From NCBI RefSeq assembly GCF_030323025.1, contig NZ_CP097329.1, forward strand, positions 3,458,001 to 3,522,000: a stretch of DNA of 64,000 nucleotides, in the 5' to 3' direction. This DNA comes from Pseudanabaena mucicola str. Chao 1806 (GTDB taxonomy: Bacteria > Cyanobacteriota > Cyanobacteriia > Pseudanabaenales > Pseudanabaenaceae). Below, piece by piece: positions 1-8,601 of this stretch. How positions within the stretch are numbered: position 1 is the first letter of the stretch; each line of letters begins with the position of its first letter. The notes under the pieces were generated by a model. It worked only from the letters and a program-made list of their open reading frames with translations. It was not told the origin of the DNA and made no database searches. The translations under genes and the position numbers were made by a program.

Positions 1-444
1 TTGACGATTTTCTCTCTGTAGGGCTTCAATTTTTTGTTTGATTGGCACGATCCGCTCCGCAAACTTAGCCCGATAAATATTTGGCAACTCCTGAACTACT
101 TGCTCCAGCATTCGATTGCGATCGCTCATTTCTTGGATAGTTTGGCGCAATTCAACGGCTTCACGATCGCGATCTTGGATTTGCGCTTGAGTTGCCAATA
201 GCTGATTTTCGACCATAGCAAGTTTTTGTTCTAAAAACCGCATTTCTTCTGAATGTTGCTCATGCACCTCAACATTTGGCAAAAAAGCGGTATTACCCTT
301 CACCAAACGAAAAAGCTCTTCTGAAAGCTGCTGTACGAGCAGATCCTTCTGTTCAAGCTCAACCTTGAGTAAATTGATTTCCTGTTGAAGATTTGTTGTC
401 ATGTTATCCGATGGATTCGCAAGGGCATTTACTGTGGCATTCAT
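1..444 (-). CDS. Coiled-coil protein, partial (3' end off the window)
   Basis: The frame is open from an ATG at 444 to the left edge, giving 148 codons with no stop. The visible part is strongly charged and rich in Glu, Gln, Lys and Leu in heptad-like spacing, as in a long cytoplasmic coiled coil. No catalytic motif is visible and I do not recognise the family. A second in-frame ATG fifteen codons in could be the true start. It diverges from the GAF-domain gene to its right, so the two probably share the short promoter region between 445 and 564. Confidence 0.6.
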   Translation of the reverse strand, partial: MNATVNALANPSDNMTTNLQQEINLLKVELEQKDLLVQQLSEELFRLVKGNTAFLPNVEVHEQHSEEMRFLEQKLAMVENQLLATQAQIQDRDREAVELRQTIQEMSDRNRMLEQVVQELPNIYRAKFAERIVPIKQKIEALQRENRQ

Positions 445-564
445 AGGTGCAATTCGTTAGGGAATTTAGGCTAAACTTTATAGCACACAAGGATTGAATT
501 GGCAATTTTTATTGATCTGCCCTCGCAAAATTTATCAGCATCTGCCCAAAATAGGGAATTGCAA

Positions 565-1206
565 ATGAACTTGAAAACGATCAACTCACAAGATCCATTA
601 ATCCATAGTCAGCTAGGTTTTATCTCTTTTCACAGTAATCTAGAAGATCACATTTTGCTAACTGTGGCGCAATCAGCGCTTCAACTACAAGCAACCTTAC
701 TCAAAAATTCAATTTCCTATGCTCAGTCTGTTAGTGGAGAACTCATTCTCAAAACTACACTAAAAAATACAGTAGAAACCCTCACCAAATATACTGAAGC
801 AGATAGGGGGAGTATTTTTTTGATCGATGAAGATGGTGTCATCATCGAAAGTATTTTGGCACGGGGAGCCGTTACACGGGATCACAAGGATGCCCTAATT
901 TCTAAGGTCTTAGATAATGGACTTGCAGGATGGACTTTACGCCATCGCCAAATTGGAATTGTTTATGACGCGATCGCTGATGAGCGTTGGCTACAGTTGC
1001 CTAATCAGCCATACGCAGCCCGATCTGCGCTAACAGTCCCCCTCATATATGGCATCAATGTTATTGGGGTTATCACATTAACGCATTCACAGCCTAACCA
1101 CTTTGATGATGCGATCGCTACAATGATGCAATACAGCATGGAAAGCCTCGCCGCCATTATCCTAAACGCCCAACTTCATGCAGAATATAACTTCTCCGAA
1201 TTGTAA
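565..1206 (+). CDS. GAF-domain protein
   Basis: About 213 residues. The C-terminal two thirds read as a GAF domain: a helical lead-in, then GSIFLIDEDG, then GLAGWTLRHRQ and the final LTVPLIYGINVIGVITL strand pair, which are typical GAF landmarks. GAF domains bind small ligands or bilins in signalling proteins. I see no bilin-attachment Cys and no output domain, so it may act as a stand-alone sensor or partner. The start is uncertain: a TTG at 499 extends the frame by 22 residues, and both starts have a purine-rich stretch upstream. It is followed directly by a hairpin terminator. Confidence 0.7.
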   Translation: MNLKTINSQDPLIHSQLGFISFHSNLEDHILLTVAQSALQLQATLLKNSISYAQSVSGELILKTTLKNTVETLTKYTEADRGSIFLIDEDGVIIESILARGAVTRDHKDALISKVLDNGLAGWTLRHRQIGIVYDAIADERWLQLPNQPYAARSALTVPLIYGINVIGVITLTHSQPNHFDDAIATMMQYSMESLAAIILNAQLHAEYNFSEL

Positions 1207-1250
1207 AGAAACTTTTAGAAGCACAGCACCTCGCTTTCAAAAGTTTCTTT
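1205..1250 (+). terminator. Hairpin terminator after the GAF gene
   Basis: A 12-bp perfect inverted repeat (AAAGAAACTTTT at 1205-1216 and its complement at 1239-1250) overlaps the GAF stop codon region and ends in a T-run. Confidence 0.6.
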
Positions 1251-1423
1251 AGTTAGGCATTACCGCACTTGTACCTGATGTTCCAAATGTTGAGATCCCT
1301 CTAACTAACCCTTCTAAGAGAAAAAATTTAATTTTCCCAACCTTTCAAGTGGAGCAAAGGGGAGTGAAAATTTGCATGGTGGGCTAAATACATTACAGCA
1401 CTTTACTCTTACTCAAAACCCAA

Positions 1424-1497
1424 AAATATTTTTGAAAGTGTTGCTTCACAGCACTTTCAAAAATATTTCTGTACTACTCAAAGCATCAATAGGCTGT
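1424..1497. repeat. Dispersed hairpin element with conserved tail, copy 1
   Basis: A 17-bp inverted repeat (1424-1440 and 1452-1468) is followed by a tail reading CTGTACTACTCAAAGC and then CAATAGGCTGT. The same tail, after a different hairpin, recurs at 25285-25318, so the tail is a genomic repeat rather than a chance terminator. The rest of the 1207-1519 gap shows no gene. Confidence 0.55.
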
Positions 1498-1519
1498 TGT
1501 AATGCATCTAGGAATAACT

Positions 1520-2125
1520 CTAATGCGTGAGGGTTAAAGCTGTATAAATTATCCAGCTATCGATCAATAGCATTAGTAGTGTAAATACCAACAAAATTAA
1601 ATACATCCAAGGTTGGGCTAGAGGTCTGACATCACTTGTATCGATTCCTGTACGTTCCTGAACCTGTTGGACTAGGCGAGCAAATCCCACTACACGCATC
1701 GGCAACAAATAAGTCTGATCGGAATTTTTACTCACAAAATAATAAACTATGCCCCCTTGTCCCGTAATACGAGGTTTGAGCGCATTGATGTCTTGCCAAG
1801 ATAATGACCAGCCTTTACGCAACAATGAAGGAAACCAACGGGGATAAACCAAACTAATACCTTGATCATCAAGAATAACGCGATCACTTAAGGCTCCATA
1901 CAAAAATACAAATCCAATTACCAGTCCCCCACTGAGATATGATGCGGGAACTGCCGAATGCGTAAAATTGCTCAAAAATGGTAAAGGAACAGTAAGCACT
2001 ATATACAACAATAGTAAGGTAATCCGAATTAATGGCGAAACGCCAAAAATATTTCTTGAGCTTGAGTTTGGCAAATTAGAGGAAACAGGCGAGTCAGTCA
2101 TAGGGGGCATCGGTTTATCTTGCAA
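1520..2125 (-). CDS. Conserved membrane protein, unknown function
   Basis: 201 residues. Two hydrophobic segments lie near residues 30-50 and 62-80 and one at the C-terminus (about 172-196), with a soluble central part that includes GISLVYPRWFPSLLRKGW and LSWQDINALKP. That central part is the type seen in small PH-like membrane proteins of cyanobacteria. The N-terminal 25 residues are Ser/Pro-rich and probably disordered. No enzyme motif is seen. It is transcribed convergently with the GAF gene and divergently from aroH. Confidence 0.6.
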   Translation of the reverse strand: MQDKPMPPMTDSPVSSNLPNSSSRNIFGVSPLIRITLLLLYIVLTVPLPFLSNFTHSAVPASYLSGGLVIGFVFLYGALSDRVILDDQGISLVYPRWFPSLLRKGWSLSWQDINALKPRITGQGGIVYYFVSKNSDQTYLLPMRVVGFARLVQQVQERTGIDTSDVRPLAQPWMYLILLVFTLLMLLIDSWIIYTALTLTH

Positions 2126-2282
2126 TTAATCGCAATTAAATTAACATTGTTTTTTAGGGGTAATCTAATAAATGATAGATATGATTAACAGTCGAGTAAT
2201 GTCTGTTGTAGCCCTTTGCTTTCTAACAAACATGCTCTGACTCAATCAAGCATAATTACATACAGTACGGATGGTGTAAAAC

Positions 2283-2663
2283 GTGGGTTGGCGTGTACGT
2301 GGCGTTCGTGGTGCAACCACAGTTGAAGCAAATACATATGCAGCCTTGGAAAGGGCTGTGCTAGAACTTATGGAGGAGATCGAAGCGCAAAATGATATCG
2401 ATCCGCGTGAAATCGTAAGTGCCACTTTTTCGGCAACAACAGATATTGATGTAGTTTTTCCTGCCAAAATTGCCCGATCGCGATCGCATTGGGAGCATGT
2501 GCCACTTTTAGATGTACAGCAAATGTATGTCGAGGGTAGCTTGGAGCGCTGTATTCGTGTCCTCATTCATGTGAATACGCCCCTTGAGCAACATCAAATT
2601 AAGCATATTTACTTAAATGGAGCCAGAGATCTCCGTCCCGATCTTGTTTACGCGCAAATTTGA
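2283..2663 (+). CDS. aroH: Chorismate mutase, AroH class
   Basis: 126 residues, the usual size of the monofunctional AroH trimeric enzyme that turns chorismate into prephenate for Phe/Tyr synthesis. Family landmarks are the N-terminal VRGVRGATTVEANT (active-site Arg), the central FSATTDIDVVFPAKIAR, and the C-terminal HIYLNGARDLRPDL with the conserved catalytic Arg. The start is GTG at 2283, which fits the family N-terminus exactly. It appears to be a single-gene unit. Confidence 0.93.
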   Translation: MGWRVRGVRGATTVEANTYAALERAVLELMEEIEAQNDIDPREIVSATFSATTDIDVVFPAKIARSRSHWEHVPLLDVQQMYVEGSLERCIRVLIHVNTPLEQHQIKHIYLNGARDLRPDLVYAQI

Positions 2664-2750
2664 GAAAATATCTGAGAAAATAGAGGGAGTGCCAAGCGCT
2701 CCCTCTATTTTCTAGATACAATCAATGCAAACGTAAGATATATACCCCCT

Positions 2751-4826
2751 ATGGTCACAAGAATTTTCCTGTGTAACGAGCAAACAGAGCCAGAGATTCG
2801 CGATTTCATTCGTGAAGCGATCGCTGAAATCTCAGAGGGGGAGCAGTATATTGTTACTTGGAATTGCGGCAATATTCAAACTCTTAAGGTTGGTGATCGC
2901 GCTTATTTTAAGAGGATCGGTAGCGCCAATCAGGGCTATTTTGCTGCGGGTACGGTTGTGCCTGCAGATCGGGAATATCAACTGAAACTGCGATCAGCTC
3001 GTTACCGCGAACTCAGCGAAGCCTATGACATTGACTCGCAAGCAAATAATTTTCGAGTATGGGTGGCATGGGATTCTTGCGTAACTTTTGATGAACCCCT
3101 AAGAACGGATTACTTGCGGCAGTTGCCCCACTTCCAAGGAATGCCTCTCGAACCGCAGTCTGATGCAGGGGTATTTCGCGAAGAATATGTACGGATGCTC
3201 GATCGCGAGTGGGAGCGCCAAACCCAAAAGGCAATCAGGACTGGCAAGGGTGTAAGTTTAGTGGATGTCTATTATCGATGGGGTTTAGAGGATATTCAGC
3301 AAGGTTTTCCACAGGATGCACTGGAATCTTTTCGTCAAGCCCTGAAGCTAAATCCCAACTTCATTAAGGCGTATTTAGGCTTAGGTGATGCTCATGTAAG
3401 TTTGCGCGAATATGCTAAGGCTGTCGGCGACTATGGAAAGGCAATCTCAATGCGACCTGATAAGGCGAGAATTGCCTATTACAAACGGGGTGAAATAAAT
3501 TTTTTATTGAATCAGTTCCAGCAAGCATTGGCGGATTTTCAAGCCGTGATCTCCATTGATCCTAGCTATGTTGATGCTCATTTTTCCCTAGGCAATGCCT
3601 ATTTCAAGCTCAAAAGTTACGAACAAGCGATTGCTTGCTATAGCCGTACCCTTGATCTAGATCCCAATCGAGATTTGGCAGTATTTCGACGCGGACGTTC
3701 CCATTACATTCTCAAGGAATATCCTGAAGCATTACGGGACTTTAGCCATGCGATCGAGCTACAGCCTAGCAATGTTGATGCCTACTACTATCGCGGCTTA
3801 ACCTATTCTCAGCCCAGCATCGCCGATGAAACCCTTGCAGGTGATGATTTGCGGAAAGCTATTGTGTTGTATCAAACTCAAGGCAAACCCGAAAAGGCAA
3901 GAAAAGCAAAGGAATTTCTCGAAACTTTAGCAATTGACTCATTGCCCAAGGCTAAGCCCAGAAGCAGCTATGCGATCGCGCCATCGGATGTCCCCACAGA
4001 AGCTATTGCTGAACCTGATGTACCGATTGCTGCCGCTAAAACAATTCCTGTGGACGATACCGAAGAAACCAGCGAACTGATTGTTACAATTCCGCCTGAT
4101 GAGCAACCAATCACCATTCCTGTTACAAATCCAATTACGAGCGATGAAGCGATCGCGGTCTTTTCAAGTAGTGAAGTCACTGATCCATCGGAACCTACTC
4201 AAATTATTGAAGTCGAGAAAGTAGTTGAAAAGATTGTCGAGGTTGAAAAAATAGTTGAAATTGAGAAGATTGTTGAAGTTGAAAAAATTGTAGAGGTCGA
4301 GAAGCTAGTCGAGATCGAAAAACTAGTCGAAGTCGAAAAGGTTGTGGAAGTCGAAAAGCTGGTTGATCGCGTCATCGAAAAAGTCGTTGATCGCGTTGTG
4401 GAAAAGCCAGTTCCCTTCTCGATTGAAGATCCTAGTACTGCCGAAAAGCTAGCAATGATCTCAGTGATGGCACAATATATGCGTGATGGCTGGTTGGTGC
4501 GATCAGTCGATAAGTCACAAGTGGGCTACGATCTTGAATGTACTAAAGATGATCAGTGCGAAGCTGTGGTAATTAAAAGCTTTACTAGCGATCACAAGTC
4601 CTTTGCCATTTCAGCGATCGAGATTGAGAATGCTCGCAGTAATAAAGATTTTGTCATCTGGGTAGTCAGTGGTGCGGCAGAAAATCCTGAATTACGGTGT
4701 ATTCGTGGACGCAAGTTGTTTGAGCAGTTTGACCTTGACCCTCTTGCCTTCGCCGCCAAAGTCAAGCAATCAGCATTAAGGCTAGAGCAATCCCCTATTG
4801 CTTTAGAGATGCCTCAATTTGAGTAG
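2751..4826 (+). CDS. EVE/PUA-like - TPR - DUF3883-like fusion protein
   Basis: 691 residues in four blocks. Residues 1-150 resemble an EVE/PUA-type fold (VTWNCG, LKVGDRAYFKRIG, GYFAAGTVV), a class that reads modified bases. Residues about 170-385 are five to six TPR units, which act as a protein-binding scaffold. Residues about 480-550 are a run of VEKIVEVEK-type repeats, probably a long charged helix or coiled coil. The last 120 residues (GYDLEC, EAVVIKSF, SAIEIENARSNKDFVIWVV) look like DUF3883, a restriction-endonuclease-like or NO VEIN C-terminal module. The acidic Val/Pro-rich linker (390-480) is low complexity. A role in nucleic-acid surveillance is inference from the domains. Confidence 0.75.
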   Translation: MVTRIFLCNEQTEPEIRDFIREAIAEISEGEQYIVTWNCGNIQTLKVGDRAYFKRIGSANQGYFAAGTVVPADREYQLKLRSARYRELSEAYDIDSQANNFRVWVAWDSCVTFDEPLRTDYLRQLPHFQGMPLEPQSDAGVFREEYVRMLDREWERQTQKAIRTGKGVSLVDVYYRWGLEDIQQGFPQDALESFRQALKLNPNFIKAYLGLGDAHVSLREYAKAVGDYGKAISMRPDKARIAYYKRGEINFLLNQFQQALADFQAVISIDPSYVDAHFSLGNAYFKLKSYEQAIACYSRTLDLDPNRDLAVFRRGRSHYILKEYPEALRDFSHAIELQPSNVDAYYYRGLTYSQPSIADETLAGDDLRKAIVLYQTQGKPEKARKAKEFLETLAIDSLPKAKPRSSYAIAPSDVPTEAIAEPDVPIAAAKTIPVDDTEETSELIVTIPPDEQPITIPVTNPITSDEAIAVFSSSEVTDPSEPTQIIEVEKVVEKIVEVEKIVEIEKIVEVEKIVEVEKLVEIEKLVEVEKVVEVEKLVDRVIEKVVDRVVEKPVPFSIEDPSTAEKLAMISVMAQYMRDGWLVRSVDKSQVGYDLECTKDDQCEAVVIKSFTSDHKSFAISAIEIENARSNKDFVIWVVSGAAENPELRCIRGRKLFEQFDLDPLAFAAKVKQSALRLEQSPIALEMPQFE

Positions 4827-4932
4827 CTGCATTCCTCCCTACCGCACTTGCTTGAAAAACACTATAAAAAAGGTAGTAATCAAGTTAAATAAAAATTATG
4901 TGAGAATTTCTGTTCGATAAGGTAGTCTTGCC

Positions 4933-6681
4933 TTAGATATTCAGCCATAACTTCAAATTGGTTTCTTGGACTGGAGAAGCATTGGATATTTGCACAAGTT
5001 CAAAATGGCTATAAACTGGCTCACGTAAAACGATCTCTACAGTTTTTAGCAAATCCTGCTGGAAAATCGTTACTGCGATCACATCGCCTACTGCAAAATC
5101 CTTCAGACGCTCATTAAAGCTATCCACAGTTATCCGAATACCTGCGATCGCTAATATACTATCCCCTGTACTAATTCCAGCTTTTTGGGCTGGTGAACCA
5201 AATTCAACCTTCTCCACTTCTGCTATGCTATTTTTCGATTTTAGGGTTAAACCTGTAAATAGAACATCTTGACGGGTGCTGCGTAACTCTAACCCAAATG
5301 GATCGAAATAGTAGTTATAGTCTATTTCCTTTGTGCCATAGAGATAGTTATCCCAAAAGTCTGTCAGATCAATACCTGCGACCTGTTCAATGACTTCATG
5401 TAACTCTGTTTCACTAAAGCCAATTTCATCCTTCCCAAAACGCTCCCACATAATCTGCATAACCCGATCTAGCGATCGCAAGTTATTAGTTTGATTGCGA
5501 ATTATTAAATCAAGGAGCATCGATACTAATTCACCTTTGAGATAGTAGGAAATCTGGTTATTGTGAGTATTTGCATCGGGACGATAGAGTTTAATCCATG
5601 TATCAAAACTGGACTCGTATAGCGATTGCACATTGCGACCAAATGTAGTTTGCAATCGGGTAATGCTCTTACTAACTAGCTTCAGATAATGTTTAGCATC
5701 GTATAGTCCTGCGCGTAAGGGAAAGATTTGATCGTAATAACTAGTAGTTCCTTCACTAAACCATAGAGAACCTGTATAGTTCTCATGGTCATAATCAAAG
5801 GTTTCTAGGGATTTAGGACGAATCCGTTTCACATTCCAAGTATGGAAAAATTCGTGAGCAACAAGATTCATAAATTGGAGATAGCTCTCTTCCTTGCGAA
5901 ACCCCAAGCGATTGTATAGCAGTACGGTACTGTCCTTATGTTCCAATCCCCCAAAACCATTGCTAGCGTGGAGGATAAAGTCATAGCGATCATAGGGTAA
6001 TCCCCCAAATATTTCTGCTTCTATCGCAACGATGGTTGCAGTATCTCGAACTATACGCTGCACATCTGCATTATGTTGTCCCCAAATGATGAATCGATGA
6101 GGCTTGCCAAGTACTGTAAATTCATGTTGTTCTTGCACTCCGATCTCAAAGGGACTATCCACTAAAGTATCAAAGTCTTTGGCATAAAAAATATGAGGAT
6201 AATTCGCAACATTCGGTAAAGCCGTTGCAATTTGCCAATTCTCTTGAGGAACTTGAATTTCGACTTGGAAAGACTGCTTCTGCTGTTCTGGAATATACAT
6301 AAATACCGCCGCCCCTGTAAAGAAAGCATGGGTATTGTCAATATGATTAGTGCGAACGGTTAATTCATTACAGAAAATGCGATAACTGATTTTTATTTGC
6401 GAACTATTGCCGTTGTTTATCCGCCAATGATTTTTACTAGTTTTTTGCCATGGCAGCTTTTCTCCATCCGCATCAATTGCCTCAAAATCCTGAAGATGTT
6501 TGGCATATTCACGGACTAAATATGAGCCAGGTGTCCAAACTGGTAGCTTTAGATTGATAAAGTCGTGCTGCCAATTAGCGATCGCTAATTCAACATGCAA
6601 CATATGATTGGTAGGTTCTGGAATTGATATACGGTATGTAAATTGATTGTCAGAAATACCTACTGTTTGTGGATCAATCAT
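4933..6681 (-). CDS. M61-family metallopeptidase with PDZ domain
   Basis: 582 residues, normal for bacterial M61 (glycyl aminopeptidase-like) proteases. The zinc motif HEFFH and the downstream WFSEG glutamate lie mid-protein, preceded by GFGGLEHKDS, a conserved M61 block. The last 120 residues form a PDZ domain (VEFGSPAQKAGISTGDSILAI). The N-terminal third is the beta-sandwich typical of the family. No signal peptide is visible, so it is probably cytosolic. The gene stands alone on the minus strand. Confidence 0.9.
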   Translation of the reverse strand: MIDPQTVGISDNQFTYRISIPEPTNHMLHVELAIANWQHDFINLKLPVWTPGSYLVREYAKHLQDFEAIDADGEKLPWQKTSKNHWRINNGNSSQIKISYRIFCNELTVRTNHIDNTHAFFTGAAVFMYIPEQQKQSFQVEIQVPQENWQIATALPNVANYPHIFYAKDFDTLVDSPFEIGVQEQHEFTVLGKPHRFIIWGQHNADVQRIVRDTATIVAIEAEIFGGLPYDRYDFILHASNGFGGLEHKDSTVLLYNRLGFRKEESYLQFMNLVAHEFFHTWNVKRIRPKSLETFDYDHENYTGSLWFSEGTTSYYDQIFPLRAGLYDAKHYLKLVSKSITRLQTTFGRNVQSLYESSFDTWIKLYRPDANTHNNQISYYLKGELVSMLLDLIIRNQTNNLRSLDRVMQIMWERFGKDEIGFSETELHEVIEQVAGIDLTDFWDNYLYGTKEIDYNYYFDPFGLELRSTRQDVLFTGLTLKSKNSIAEVEKVEFGSPAQKAGISTGDSILAIAGIRITVDSFNERLKDFAVGDVIAVTIFQQDLLKTVEIVLREPVYSHFELVQISNASPVQETNLKLWLNI

Positions 6682-6745
6682 TTAGTCTTAACCTTGCTCA
6701 GCGATGCCTATAAGTAGATGAGCATATTAAAACCTAAAACCAGAA

Positions 6746-6776
6746 ATTGTTCCGCCCGCTACGCGGGCGGAACAAT
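6746..6776. terminator. GC-clamped palindrome between mutL and M61 genes
   Basis: A 14-bp perfect stem with core TTCCGCCCGC / GCGGGCGGAA and a 3-nt loop. A closely related stem (same core) sits at 26492-26530, so this is a repeat family that probably also works as a bidirectional terminator. Confidence 0.6.
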
Positions 6777-6852
6777 CTTTTCGGTTTTAATTTTATTTAT
6801 GCCTAGCTACTTAGCTACTATATCGCAATTCATTTTATATAGCAGTATCTTC

Positions 6853-8556
6853 CTATTTTGAGATAATCCAATTGCGTCGAAAAAATCTGGCTAAATCTGA
6901 CTCATCGATCGCTAAACAGATCGGGCGACCATGGGGACAAGTATGAGGATTGCGGGTTTGTTGCCATTGCCAGAGTAAGTCACGAATCGTAGTTAAATCT
7001 AGCTTTGTGCCGTTACGAATCGCACTTCGACAAGCAGCCGTTGCTCTCGCCATAGTGGGATCATCCTGTTGAGACATTTCCTGCAAAATTAGCGCACAGT
7101 CTGGATGACCAATGAGAATTTCTGGTAGCGATCGCACTGCCCATAGTTCATTACCAAAGGCTTCAATTTCTAAACCCAAGGCTTGCAGTCTCTCTGTACC
7201 ATCAGCATTAATTTTTTGCAAGAGAATCGGCTGTTCAATGGGAACGATTTGCCACTGCGTTTCAATTCTTTCAAAGATTACTCGTTCATGGGCTACGTGT
7301 TGCTCCACTAGCCATAGTCCGCCTGAATGTTCGGCTAAAATGTACGTATCGAGAACTTGGGTGATCGCTTTGATAGAAGCATTTGACTGATTAAAGTTCT
7401 CGCGCTTTGTCGGAATCAAATAAGAGGTTTTCCGTTCTGCAGTTCGCAATAGAACATTTGTAGCACTACCATAACTAGTCTGAGCATTACTTTCAGGTGC
7501 TTTCAGGACTTCTATAATCACATCTTTAATTTGAGCTTGAATATTGCCTAAATTCTGAATGTAGGCTTCAACTTTAGCAGGATGGCGATTCCAGTCAATG
7601 CGATTGCAAGCTAAATTAAGTTCTACAATACAAACGGGAAAACGATTGCGCGGTAGAGTTCTCTCCAAACTAGCAAGCATCGTTTGCTCTAGTTCTGGGA
7701 AATTCACTAATCGCCCATTGAGAATCACTTTTATCCAATCGGGACGACGACGAGATAGGCGATCGGGTAACCCGAGGGTGATTGAGATGCCCTCTCCCCT
7801 CTCCTCTCTCCCTGTAGATAGGGGAATGAGAGGCTTACTATGGGTTTCCTCACTTGGAAGAATAGGGATAAGGGCAAATTCTTTATAAACCAGATCATAG
7901 GATTGAATTGAATTAATGATTTGGGGCAAAATTTCCGTCGCATTTGCTCCTGCCCAAATTGAGAACCATTCGCGATTGTCTAAATTTACTTGCCAATTAA
8001 TCTGGGGATTGGCGATCGCCATCTGCTGAATTTGTAATTGGACTCTGCGAATCTGCTGGGATTTATTCGGCAAAGCCCGTAAACGATTTGGATAGCGAGC
8101 AAAGAGATTGCGAGCAGTGACCACTGTACCTGTTGAGATCGCCACTACTTTGAGCGGAGATTGCGAATTGCCATGCTCATCATAATTAGCCTGATAGCCG
8201 ACTGGCTCTAGGATCGGACGACTGCAAATACTCAAATCGGCAAGCTGAGCTAGACTATACAGCGCTTCACCCCGAAATCCCAAACTATGGATTTGACGTA
8301 AGTCTGCGGCTTTATCAATTTTGCTGGTTGTGTGAGGTGTTGCAGCATATGCTAAATCGGCGATCGCCATGCCACAACCATTGTCACTTAACTGCAACGA
8401 GAGTGTCTCAGTCCAAATCGAAATGACAATTCGCGTCGCCCCCGCATCGATCGAATTTTCGGCAAGTTCTCGGACTACCGCCGCCAAGGAGTCGATCACC
8501 TCGCCTGCGGCAATGAGATGCACAACTTCTATAGGAAGAGCATGAATATTTTGCAT
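6853..8556 (-). CDS. mutL: DNA mismatch repair protein MutL
   Basis: 567 residues. The N-terminal GHKL ATPase shows AAGEVIDSLAAVVRELAENS, SDNGCGM and GFRGEAL. The C-terminal dimerisation domain keeps endonuclease-type motifs: EQHVAHERVIFE (a DQHAxxExxxxE variant), ACRSAIRNG and CPHGRP. It is therefore likely a nicking MutL, as in bacteria lacking MutH. The middle carries an in-frame Ser/Gly/Glu/Arg-rich stretch around nucleotides 7760-7850 that looks like an inserted repeat. It acts with MutS on replication errors. Confidence 0.93.
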   Translation of the reverse strand: MQNIHALPIEVVHLIAAGEVIDSLAAVVRELAENSIDAGATRIVISIWTETLSLQLSDNGCGMAIADLAYAATPHTTSKIDKAADLRQIHSLGFRGEALYSLAQLADLSICSRPILEPVGYQANYDEHGNSQSPLKVVAISTGTVVTARNLFARYPNRLRALPNKSQQIRRVQLQIQQMAIANPQINWQVNLDNREWFSIWAGANATEILPQIINSIQSYDLVYKEFALIPILPSEETHSKPLIPLSTGREERGEGISITLGLPDRLSRRRPDWIKVILNGRLVNFPELEQTMLASLERTLPRNRFPVCIVELNLACNRIDWNRHPAKVEAYIQNLGNIQAQIKDVIIEVLKAPESNAQTSYGSATNVLLRTAERKTSYLIPTKRENFNQSNASIKAITQVLDTYILAEHSGGLWLVEQHVAHERVIFERIETQWQIVPIEQPILLQKINADGTERLQALGLEIEAFGNELWAVRSLPEILIGHPDCALILQEMSQQDDPTMARATAACRSAIRNGTKLDLTTIRDLLWQWQQTRNPHTCPHGRPICLAIDESDLARFFRRNWIISK

Positions 8557-8601
8557 GAATCGCTCCTTAGCCCCAAATCGTCCGACTCTTGTTTTGCTAG
8601 C

